Shown one piece after another: positions 10,930 to 19,724 of a stretch of DNA of 64,000 nt. The DNA comes from Lunularia cruciata (Eukaryota; Streptophyta; Marchantiopsida; Lunulariales; Lunulariaceae): the NCBI GenBank assembly GCA_948567375.1, contig OX419761.1, positions 44,332,501 to 44,396,500 of the forward strand, given 5' to 3'. The position numbers and the translations under genes are program-made. Position 1 is the stretch's first letter. Every line of letters begins with the position of its first letter. A model generated the notes under the pieces. The model worked only from the letters and a program-made list of their open reading frames with translations. It was not told where the DNA came from and made no database searches.

Positions 10930-13420
10930 TACTTGGTCACGACGGAGTTCTTTGGGGATTCTAGAGGAGATAGCCCTATAGTACACAGTGGGTTTACTCG
11001 GAATGGCACTCAGTATCAGCCTGTGCCTCAGGTCCTAGTGAGGGAGGAGATTGACTCTAAGTTGGAGTTCGACACAAGAGCTGATTCAGTTGAGAGTGCA
11101 CTTGGTGTGTCCGCACCGTTGTTGTGGGACATGGATGAGATTTATGGGGCCTCCAAAGGCCCTGGCGTTACTCTGGTACAATGGGTACCATTGAGTTGGA
11201 TGACTTCATCCAAGAGTTCGATAGTTGGTGTGGTTTGCAGCAGATGCAGAACCCGACTTTGTTCACACCTTTCATGGCATGGAAGGGGTGTTTCAGCATC
11301 TGGAAGGTCCACCAATGGATGACTACCATGAGTTCAAGAGAGCTCATTTGGAGGAGACTGAGTTATGGAGACAATATTAGTCTCCGAACTATGTCTCTAT
11401 CACTTCAGGTTTGGTGGCCTGGAGTAGACCGGCTGTACCTACGAGTTCTAGCTCGAGTGGTGTTGGTGGAGCTAGTGGAGGTGTACTAGTTGGAGATAGT
11501 GCTACTACAAGTGGAGGTACTGCTACAAGAGGTGGTGTGGTACCGGGGTTTAACCCCATGGTGGAGTTCTTCTTGTGTTTGAGGCAGAACTACCAAGGAG
11601 TATGGACTGACAAGTTGAGGAGCTTGCAAGAGTTCCAACGGAAGGTTGGAGAGAGCCTACGTGAGACAGTTGCATGAGGTGGCTGATCAGTTTCACTTAG
11701 GGAGTTACTGAGGCTCAGGCAGTCCAGTTGGTATGGGATACTAGACAGGGAGTTGCGACATAGAGTTCGTGATGCTACGTTGTTATAGACTACTTCGCCT
11801 ACTTTGGCAGTGGTCTTTGGTTTGGCTAAGCGTATTGAGCTCAACATGGTAGAGTAGAGGGTGATGACATCTAGATTTGGTAGGGAGGCCTCATCCACAG
11901 CTGTGACTTCTTCTAGAGTGCAGCAGAGTGCACCACGCCCAGTTGGTTTTTGAGGACAGGGTGGACAGCTCAGATCCTATGGAGCGAGTAGAAGGCATAG
12001 TGGAGTTAGACCCTTACCTTCATTTGCGAGTCAACAACAACCAGTGAGTGGTAGTGTTGCTTGTTGGACTTGTGAGCCGGCCTGTCTCTCACTCAGGATG
12101 AACCTCTGATGGCTATTATGGTAGCGCACCATGGACTAAGAAGGCATGGAACCCCAACTCCATCATACTCCTCCAAGGCTAACACTCCAAGACTCAAGAC
12201 ATTGCTCACTAGAGAACTCAATGAGAGAGAGATAGTTGCAAATGAAAGGATGATGAGTACCTCCTCACTCCTTGTTTATATACTTGTGAAATAGTTACGT
12301 ACCAAAGTTGCTAATTACCGTAGTAACTCAAGTTACTAGACTAAAAGTCAAGTAAAGTCAAAAAGTAGAAAGGAATATCCATTCACATGGGCATATTCCC
12401 CTAAGCATGTGGTCTTATCTTGACCCAACCACTAAGTCAAGGATTCCTTCACATGGGCTCTCCTTGGAATAAAGAAGAATCCAAAACAAAAAGGTTTGCG
12501 GGCCCAAGAGTTCTCAACTCTTTCCTCAAAGCCAAACACCTAGGAATAATGCTAAGTCAACACACTAAAATCCAAAATAGTGGTGCTCATCTTTTCTACT
12601 TCCTCTAAAGTAAGGTCCCATCTATCTTAGCTATGACTAACTTTAGCTAACCATGACTAATATAGAACCATCCTTTATCTCTATATAAATAATATCTCTT
12701 AAGTACTTGTAATACCAAGCTAAATATCACAATACCACACACATGCACAAATGGGTGTTACAGACTTGTGGTGGACCTCACCATATGAGAGAGTGTACTC
12801 AGGGCAGCGGACCTGATACCTCTGGTGCATCACAGCCAACACAAAGGCAATGTGAGCACTGCCACAGATTTGGTCACACTAGTGACCGGTGTTTTGACCT
12901 ACACCCGGAGTTACGGAGTGGTAGGGATGCTATGGCAGGTAGTAGAGGAGCTCCAATTCATGGAGGATGAGGTGGTAGAGGTTGTGGTAGAGGATCTACA
13001 CCTAGTCGGGGTGCGGTTCCTGCCTTTACTTCTGACACAACTATGGCTACTCTGATTGAGCAGTTGGAGCAGAGATTGGCTAGTATGGCTATTGCTCAGA
13101 GGAGATCAGATTTGGGTGCTGAGGCTTCCACCTCATATGCTGGTGATAGAGATGCTTTGGACTTCATATGCGGAGCAGCACAGGTGGATGCATCTACAGC
13201 AGTGACTAGGAGTGTAGTACGTGTTCAAGAGCCTAGAGGAGCATCAATGGAGTTGGACCCACAGAGAGGAGAGGTTGGGAGACAAGTCAAACTTCCCCAG
13301 TCTTTCACACTATCTGAGGCATTGCAAACAACATCCATGGTTCTTAGACGTCCCAATGTAGGTGTGGTAGGTGGTGATGGAGTGCATGATGGACTACTTG
13401 CTAGTCAGCCACCTACTACT
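10930..13420 (+). pseudogene. gag of the younger gypsy element, frameshifted and interrupted by a solo LTR
   Basis: Gag is readable in pieces: TTEFFGDSRGDSPIVHSGF (about 10935), then after a frameshift MGTIELDDFIQEFDSW (11181), then RPAVPTSSSSSG and VVPGFNPMVEFFLCLRQNY (11411-11610). The first zinc knuckle is CWTCGGPHHMREC (C-x2-C-x3-H-x4-C, a common plant gypsy variant), but the 692-bp solo LTR is inserted between its Thr and second Cys. The second knuckle, CEHCHRFGHTSDRC, is intact at 12851-12892. The C-terminal part (13043-13426) matches the older copy closely. The product would package element RNA. It cannot be made as one protein now. Confidence 0.8.
12071..12762 (-). mobile_element. solo LTR of the second gypsy family (same as 56322-57000), inserted in gag
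   Basis: The plus-strand text TGTGAGCCGGCCTGTCTCTC ... AATGGGTGTTACA matches the LTRs at 56322-57000 and 63440 onward, with scattered differences and a small extra segment near 12410. It is flanked by a direct duplication GACTT (the exact border is ambiguous by one base). The older gypsy copy has the uninterrupted site near 8310-8340 with a single GACTT. No internal sequence remains, so it is a solo LTR left by LTR-LTR recombination. The strand is given as the transcription direction of its full-length relative. Confidence 0.92.
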
Positions 13421-13438
13421 ACATAGACTGAGTCTAGC

Positions 13439-13870
13439 ATGATGTTGGGGGCGGCTCAGCTGATTATGCGGCATCCTTTGTTTTCAACCAGTGACATGTT
13501 TACATTGGGAGTTGACCCAGCTCCAGTGTTCCGATTGGCTGCCACACTTTGTGAGAGTAGGGATGATGTGGTTCCTACTACTAGGGTAGAGATTGTTGGT
13601 AATGGAGCTGACTTGGTTGAGGAGCATGGAATCCGTTCAGCAACCAATGGTTTATGGCAGGCAACAATGGCTAGATTGGAGGAGTTGCCAGCTAGACCGG
13701 CCTTTGAGAGAGCACGGTTCACACCTGGTGTTGTCCTATTGGATAACCAAATGGGGATTTTCTGTTTGGTGGGACCTTCAAGGAAGGTCTATACACCACA
13801 AAGAGTCTTGTTAGACTCTGGTGCGTAGCCCCTTATGTTGGGGCTGCGCACAATATAAGGGGCTAGAGTT
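13439..13870 (+). pseudogene. aspartic protease of the younger gypsy element
   Basis: The frame SAAQLIMRHPLFSTSDMF-like sequence leads into VVLLDN and then RVLLDSGA at about 13800-13830, the retropepsin active-site motif (D-S-G). A stop follows immediately (TAG where the older copy has CAG). The next bases are rearranged relative to the older copy (CCCCTTATGTTGGGGCTGCG), giving a frameshift into the downstream region. Confidence 0.72.
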
Positions 13871-14520
13871 ACGAAAGACCAATGTGGATAGGTGTCCATT
13901 TCAGATCCAGACATCTCTAGGTGGTGGTTTGACACATTACATCACACATGGGGAACTTGTTGTCCAAGTTCTGCCTATTCATCCGACTGATAGCTCGATG
14001 GTGAGAGCTCAAGCTATTGCAATAATAGCTGAGTCATATGATGTGCTAGTTGGGGGAGTAGTGTTATACTCCATGGGTTTCAGTATTGACGATTGGGAGG
14101 AGACAACCTCCTATAGATCTGGTTGGCAGTCTGGTGAGGGACGATTATGTCGCTTATTAGTACACTTCAATAGTGGCAGTCTTGGCTCATTACAATCCGG
14201 GACCATGGCAGCATCAGTTTTAGCTTTCAATGGTGCAGTTACTTGGCCTGGTGACTTGTTGGAGGGGAATGCTCATGCAAAGAATACTCTAGTACTAGAG
14301 GAGATCACTTGGCTTTGGAGTACGAGTGGGATTGTTCCATCCACCTTGGATGTTCCATTGTGGAGTTTAGAAGAGACGTTATAGCAACATGCAGATCAGT
14401 TGGTGTAGCAGGCTTGGAGTGGAGCCTTCGTACCATCAGGAGATGAGTGTGAGGATGAGCCTCCAGAGGCAATTGCTTTGACACCTTCAGATACCACACT
14501 CATTGCTTGGCAGTATCCAA
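13871..14520 (+). pseudogene. linker region between protease and DNMT
   Basis: Coding sequence shared by both copies includes KTNVDRCPFQIQTSLGG, QAIAIIAESYDVLVGGVVLYS and TMAASVLAFNGAVTW. The first part resembles the second half of a retropepsin fold (the IIAESYDVLVGGVVLY stretch sits where retroelement proteases have the ILG flap end). The rest, up to about 14500, matches nothing I recognise. It may be a linker or an N-terminal extension of the methyltransferase. Confidence 0.55.
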
Positions 14521-14522
14521 TA

Positions 14523-15470
14523 GAGGGGATATGCCTATTGGAGTTGTTTGGGAGGGTCAACACCGGACTAGCTGCGGTGTTACAGGCGGGTATCCGAGTA
14601 CATAGGTACTTGTACATAGAGAGATGAGACTGCTAGGCGAGTCTCTCTACATCATGTGGCACACTTGGCCTATCGATATCCAGAGTTATTATCGATGTCA
14701 GCAGTTAGAGGTTACCAAAAGGCCCTACTAGGAGACATTTCCTTACTATGGGCGCATGATCTAGAGAGACATGGGCCTATTCACTTGGTGATGTCAGGGA
14801 TATACACGTGCTGGTAGAGGATTGGGTCTTCAGAATCCTTGTTTTGGTGTGTTTTGGGAGATGTTACGGATACTAGACATCTCCAAGTTCATCATTCTGT
14901 TTCTCCAGTTTACCTTTTGGAGAATGTTCCTTTGATGGGTGATTCTTGCACCAGAGTGGTGGCGAGTACACATCAGGTCCATTCTTGGATGGGACCTACT
15001 GTATTTTTAGATGCAGCCAAAGTGGGATCACGAGCTCATCATCTTTGTTTTTGGTGGACAAACCTCTTACCCAGAGAGGTTTTACAACATGCTTATGATG
15101 GGATTCAACGACTTGACCACATCCTTGTTGATGATATCTTGGATGTTGGGCGTCAGTCTCAAACAGTGGTAGTGGCTAATAGGTCACCTATGGCAGTGGT
15201 GAACCTAGTTGGACAGCCTAGAGCCGCATTTCCCACACTCATGAGTTTCCTAGGCTCTCATGCTTTTTGAGAGGGAGGACCTGGACTTGTTTGGGACTCA
15301 CAATTACAACAGTTGGTGGAGCCTAATGCCGATGAGAGAGAGCAAGCAATGGGTTTTTATACAGGTATTACCACTATTCCTGTAGTGTCAGAGGCATCCA
15401 AACATCAAGTGTTAGGTCAAGCTATGGACCTGAACTGTTTGACCTGGATTGTGAGCCTTGGCTTGGCAGA
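14523..15470 (+). pseudogene. C5-cytosine DNA methyltransferase domain (DNMT3-like), younger copy
   Basis: Motif I is EGICLLELFGRVNTGLAAV (14523-14580), followed by QAGIRVHRYLYIER. A one-base frameshift leads to ARRVSLHHVAHLAYRYPEL and LERHGPIHLV. At motif IV a 14-bp deletion relative to the older copy removes the Gly-Trp-Pro codons. The frame recovers in another phase as AGRGLGLQNPCFGVFWEML. Motif VI is VYLLENVPLMGD at about 14910-14945. Motif VIII is HHLCFWWTNLLPREV at about 15040. The tail DEREQAMGFYTGITT and HQVLGQAMDLNCLTWIV (15330-15450) corresponds to the final motifs of C5 methyltransferases, like the GFP...LLG-SWSV end of DNMT3. The fold assignment is strong; the target sequence cannot be inferred. 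The catalytic centre of this copy is destroyed. Confidence 0.87.
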
Positions 15471-16020
15471 GCAACGTAGGATGCACTTGATAGGCATCAC
15501 CACTCGGACACTTGTGAGCCCTGTGCCTATCAAGACAATTCATGCACATGCTGGGGGCAATGGACCGAGTGGACATGGTATTCTTGGGACACATCTAGTA
15601 GCTACTAGGGAGAGTGGTCTACTTGGAGTCCATCCAGGTGAGCATGGGCTACTTGGATTACACCCTTGGTCCATATGGGATGCAGCTAGAGGACGTATGG
15701 AGCTTGCAGCCAGAGTGGAGGGAGTTTTTCACATTGAGGTTGGGACCTCTAGTGGTCGGGAGCATGACACTATTGCTCGCAAGGGCCCAATATAGCAACT
15801 AGCCAGTACGTCTTCCACTCCTACTACAGTTATAGAGGATACTTGGGAGCCAGATCTTGGACCCAAGCTTATTGGAGAGGAAAGACGGAGGGTTTGGAGG
15901 TTCTTGAGGAGCCACACGAGTTGTTTTGCCTTCAGTATGAAGGATTTGGGTGCTTTGAAAGGACCTGGTATATGGATTGAGTTGACTAGCAATACATCAA
16001 TTTTCTGATGTCCTTATTGA
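15471..16020 (+). pseudogene. linker between DNMT and reverse transcriptase
   Basis: It is open in one frame from 15471 to about 15795 and shared with the older copy. It contains Gly/His-rich repeats (GLLGVHPGEHGLLGLHP) and ends near DTWEPDLGPKLIGEERRRV. No domain is recognised. It leads directly into the start of RT (KDLGALKGPGIWIEL). Confidence 0.55.
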
Positions 16021-17254
16021 TATAGTGAGATGGAGAGAACATTGATTCAGAGCCGGAGTAGTGACCTTTTTGAGGCTAGTTTGGTGGAGATTTCACATGG
16101 AGTGTATGCATGGCAACTACATAGATAGGCGGATGTGTGGAGATTACTGTCCTATCAATCGATAGACCAGGGCTGATCGGTATGCCATGCCTACACCGGA
16201 GGATATTTTTGATGCAATTGGGCATGCAAAGGTCTTCAGTACTTTAGATCTTCAAGCGGGATATCATCAGCTACCGATCAGGGAGGAGGATAAGTCCAAG
16301 ACAACATTATGGGCTATTGATCCTCACGGCAAGGATGTGTTATCTTGGTGGAGGTTCTTACCATTTGGGTTGAAGAACGCTTCTACTGAGTTCCAGAGGG
16401 TAATGGATAGGATCCTAGCTGGATTGGATTTTGCTTGGTGCTATATTGATGACATTTTGGTCTATAGCACTATTGTGGAGGAGCATGAGAGACAGTTGTT
16501 GGAGGTGTTTGAGAGGTTGAGATCTCATGGACTCAAATTACATCCTGGGAAGTGTAGGTTCTTCCACGAGCAGGTTGAGTATTTGGGTCACACTATCTAC
16601 CCCGGAGGACTTGGTGTTCAGCAGACCAAGGTGGAGGCTATTGCACGTATTCCTCAGCCTACGGATGTGAGCAAAGTGCAAGCATTCCTTGGGTTGGTGA
16701 ACTTCTATTGCCACTATGTTAGAGGATTTAGTGCCATTGCCAAGGCCTTGATGAAGCTGACCAAGCTTACACAGGAGTGGTGTTGGGGAGATGAGCAAGA
16801 GAGAGCTTTTGTAGAGTTCAAGGAGAGGTTGACATCTACTCCTATTTTGAGAAGACCGATCAGAGGACGACCATTTCAGATTCATACTGATTGGAGTATG
16901 TTGGAGCTTGGAGCGGTACTCACCCAACATGATGATGAGGGGAAGGAGTTTGTGGTGGCCTATGCTAGTTGCTCCAACAATTCAGTAGAGGCAAAGTATA
17001 GTTCATATGAGTGAGAGTGCTTGGCAGCAGTTTGGGTAGTAGCACATTTCCGATGTTACCTATTTGGTAACCCCTTCACTCTCATCATTGATCATCAACC
17101 ACTGAAGTGGTTGATGGAGTCTGACAAGATTTCATGGAAGCTTGCACGATGGGCTCTGATTTTACGAGAGTATGATTTCACGGTTGTTCACAAACCTGGA
17201 GTGGTGAACCGTGATGCAAATGGGTTGAGTAGAAACCCATGTCCCAGCCAATAG
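16021..17254 (+). pseudogene. reverse transcriptase and RNase H of the younger gypsy element
   Basis: RT shows MPTPEDIFDAIGHAKVFSTL (the first catalytic Asp is in the following LDLQAGYHQL), RFLPFGLKNAS, and CYIDDILVYS with the catalytic pair at 16442-16453. The connection domain has FLGLVNFYCHYVRGFS. RNase H follows with FQIHTDWSMLELGAVL and, after an in-frame stop at about 17012, FTLIIDHQPLKWLMES and DANGLSRNPC. About 40 bp of the fingers block are missing near 16110 compared with the older copy. This is a typical Ty3/gypsy domain order; the 275-codon open stretch is the longest surviving part of pol. Confidence 0.88.
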
Positions 17255-17599
17255 GATCAGACCGGAGCACGTTGGCATGGTGAGACAAATAAGGAGATGG
17301 TGCCAGGTTGGCATGCATTGGCCTTTCTGTGTATATTTTCAGAGGCTTTGGTGGTATCTCTCTCAGCGCATACAGGAGGAGTTATTGAGATAACTGATCC
17401 AAAGAGTGAAGATATTGGTATAGTTTAGTGATGATGATGTCTTAATGATGGACTATCTTTGCACTGGTGTTGTGGGTGGCACAATTGGGGCCAAGGAAAG
17501 AGACCGTGTTCTTCGGTGAGCCAGATGGTTTAGATTGGAGGGCAGACACCTTTTGCATGTATGGGAGGATGTGTGTATGGTAGAGTGTGAGTAGTACCA

Positions 17600-18380
17600 C
17601 TTCCAGCACAAAGACCACAGTTGGTCCGTCATGCTCATGAGGAGCTAGGATATTTTGGAGTAAAGCGTACATATAGCTTACTCTAGAGTCATTATTGGTG
17701 GCGCGGTATGCAGACCAAGGTATAGCAATTTGTTGCCAGATGTGTGGTTTGTGACCGAGTTAGAGCATCATTCAATGCTCCTACGCCACAGTTACACCCA
17801 TTACCTATCATGGATTGGGTTACTGTTAGAGTTTGAACTTTGCTGGACCTTTACCGCTGACTGTCAGACATCATTGGTATGTTTTGGTGATGGTGGAGCA
17901 CTTCTCCAAGAGGATTGAGTTGGTGGCACTTCCTGACAAGTCTAGTGAAGGGACAACTTACTCGTTCCTGGATCGAGTTCTTAGTCATTTTGGTGCACCA
18001 GTTGAGGTCTTGACTGATCAAGGTACAAAGTTCTTAGGAGAGTTTCAGGTCTTGTGTGACAAGGCTTTGATTGATCATCGTACTACATCCCGAGATCACC
18101 CTGAGGCAGATGGCTTAGTAGAGAGAGTGGTTCAGACGGTGAAGAGAGGATTGCAAAAGTATGGTTTGCAGAGAGGCCACTTGGGAGATTGGGATCTCCA
18201 ATTACCTTGGTTGGCCATGGACTATCGGTTCAGTTGGCAAGCCTCCTTAGCATCCTTCTCTCTGTACCTTCTACTCCATGGACGAGATTTAGATTTACCT
18301 ACAGCCATTTGTCAAGATGCTACTATAGTTTTGGACTTGGATAACCCCAATGTATGGATGAGCTCATGTTCTTAACGGGC
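17600..18380 (+). pseudogene. integrase of the younger gypsy element
   Basis: An N-terminal HHCC zinc domain can be traced at 17625-17760 (HAHEELGYFGVK, then ARCVVCDRV across a frameshift). The catalytic core at 17833-18375 has NFAGPLPL, VEVLTDQGTKFLG and HPEADGLVERVVQTVKR. The first catalytic Asp is replaced by Asn (GAC to AAC), while the second Asp and the Glu are present. The older copy retains the first Asp. No chromodomain follows; the C-terminal add-on is a PHD finger instead. Confidence 0.83.
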
Positions 18381-18540
18381 AGAGATCTTTCGGAGAGTGA
18401 TGCCAATGGCCTTTGAGAACTTGGCGATTGCTCAGCATAGAGATACTTTACACTATGCTACCATTTGAGGAGGAGGTTATAGACCCTCGATCCGTTGATT
18501 TCATCTAAGCGACTATGTATATCTACAACAGACAACACCG

Positions 18541-18867
18541 ATGACACTTGATGTTTCCACATGCCGCACTATCTTGAGAGTGCGTGAGGTTTTGCCATCT
18601 GGAGTCCTTGTGTTGGAAGGACATGATGGTGTTTTTTGGAAGGATCATGTGCGCAATTGTGCACCATGCCACCTCCCAAACATTGATGGTACTATGGACC
18701 CAAGCTTGGCACTTGTACGTGCAAGCTTGAGGTGTATGTTATGTGGCTCTTTTGGTAGAGCTGCTACTATGTTAGTGTGTGATAGTTGTTCAAGAGGATA
18801 GCATATGGCATGTATGACTCCTCCCTTCATGGTGGTTCCTTAGAGATAATGGTTATGTCCTAGATGT
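18541..18867 (+). pseudogene. C-terminal tail with PHD finger, younger copy
   Basis: After the integrase, the frame runs TLDVSTCRTILRVREVLPSG, GVLVLEGHDGVFWKDHVRN and NIDGTMDPSLALVRASLR, and then a C4HC3 finger at 18733-18867: CMLC-x11-CDSC-x4-HMAC-x14-CPRC. MLVCDSCSRG and WLCPRC are textbook PHD signatures. Three stops fall in non-ligand positions, one of them where the older copy has TGG (Trp). PHD fingers usually read histone H3 tails. In this position it could steer integration in the way chromodomains do in chromoviruses. All eight ligands survive, which supports past selection. Confidence 0.85.
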
Positions 18868-19166
18868 ATTTGACCTATAGCTAGTTCATTCTTTATATGG
18901 TATAGATTGTAGACATGCGACTAACGATGGGGCTCCATAGCACCCGGCCTCCTGATCTTTGTCCATTATAGGGTATACCATATACTTAGAGTAGATGGCT
19001 ATCTGGAGTTAGAGGGACCTAACCGCCAGCTAGGGGAGCGATTGTGGCACTTTAGAGTCTATGTATGACTTATGTGTGAGTTGTGCTTCTATAGTGTATG
19101 ATGTTGACAGCAATGTATGTTGTGTAGCAATGTATGTTGTGTAGCAATGTATATATGCACGACAAT
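18868..19166 (+). repeat. 3' non-coding end of the younger element, including segment A (19043-19166)
   Basis: Untranslated sequence lies between the PHD finger and the 3' LTR. Segment A starts after a purine-rich stretch (AGGGGAGCGA at about 19032-19041) and ends in GCACGACAAT directly before the LTR. It contains a tandem pair of a 17-18-bp unit (AGCAATGTATGTTGTGT). The same segment precedes the 3' LTR of the older element (about 1929-2025), so it belongs to the internal 3' end and not to the LTR. Confidence 0.7.
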
Positions 19167-19616
19167 TGTCATGTCATTTGTAGTGTCGCATCTAGATTGC
19201 TTGGACATTGGAGTTCTAGTGATAGTAGTTAGAGTTATTTCAACAGTTTCTCAGAGACTACTTTCCGACGGTCAAATTTTGTGTTTGGGGTACTGACTTC
19301 ACGGTGGGGCCCATCGTCACTTTGCACCATTTGCACCATCAAGTGTGCCGTCAATGGGACCATTAGGGTTCAGACCTAGCTTGAGTCCAAGGGGTATTCT
19401 TTCGAAGTGCAGCTCCGAAGAGCTCACTTCTCTGATGTTGAGCCTTCGAGTTCCTGGCTATGGTGGACAGAGGCCGGTGAGTGTCACCTGGATTCTCTAT
19501 GCTTGCGTGGGTGTGGCTTGACTGTAATCAGTGCCCAGTTGTTGGCAATTTATAGAGTGATAGATCAAGTACTGATCTAAGTTGAGTTGAGTTGAGAGTG
19601 GTAAACAATCTGATTA
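19167..19616 (+). repeat. 3' LTR of the younger gypsy element
   Basis: It begins TGTCATGTCATTTGTAGTG and ends CAATCTGATTA. It is about 450 bp, parallel to 9138-9589, and lacks the final CA. Differences from the 5' LTR are mostly transitions. Confidence 0.85.
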
Positions 19617-19724
19617 TTGTGGCACTTTAGAGTCTATGTATGACTTATGTGTGAGTTGCACTTCTATAGTGTATGATGTTGACAACAATGTATGTTGTGT
19701 AGCAATGTATATACGCACGACAAT
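19617..19724 (+). repeat. extra copy of segment A (A') beyond the 3' LTR
   Basis: TTGTGGCACTTTAGAGTC ... GCACGACAAT repeats 19043-19166 with only one 17-18-bp unit instead of two. It directly abuts the resumed gag of the older element at 19725. A normal element should end at the LTR, so this segment is anomalous. Confidence 0.8.

Larger units (their letters stand above)
9138..19724 (+). mobile_element. younger Ty3/gypsy element with DNMT and PHD, plus strand, nested in the older copy
   Basis: The element has LTRs at 9138-9589 and 19167-19616, a long leader, gag with two zinc knuckles, protease, a methyltransferase domain, RT, RNase H, integrase and a PHD finger, all on the plus strand. It sits in the gag of the minus-strand copy. 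The flanks GGGTGT (left) and TGTGAAC (right) share TGT at the uninterrupted site, so a 3-bp target duplication is visible and a 5-bp one would need two mismatches. The right edge is unusual because an extra copy of the segment that normally precedes the 3' LTR follows it (19617-19724). The LTRs differ at many positions, mainly by transitions, so the insertion is not recent. Confidence 0.87.

Noticed and set aside
14523-15470. Possibility that the methyltransferase-like region is a DRM-type enzyme or an RNA methylase
   Set aside because: Motif order I-IV-VI-VIII-X is not permuted as in DRM, and the motif I LFG, PC and ENV combination is that of C5 DNA methyltransferases.
19043-19724. Idea that segment A belongs to the LTR (LTR of about 570 bp)
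   Set aside because: Neither 5' LTR (9138 or 21840) has A attached, while both elements have A immediately before the 3' LTR, so A is internal sequence.
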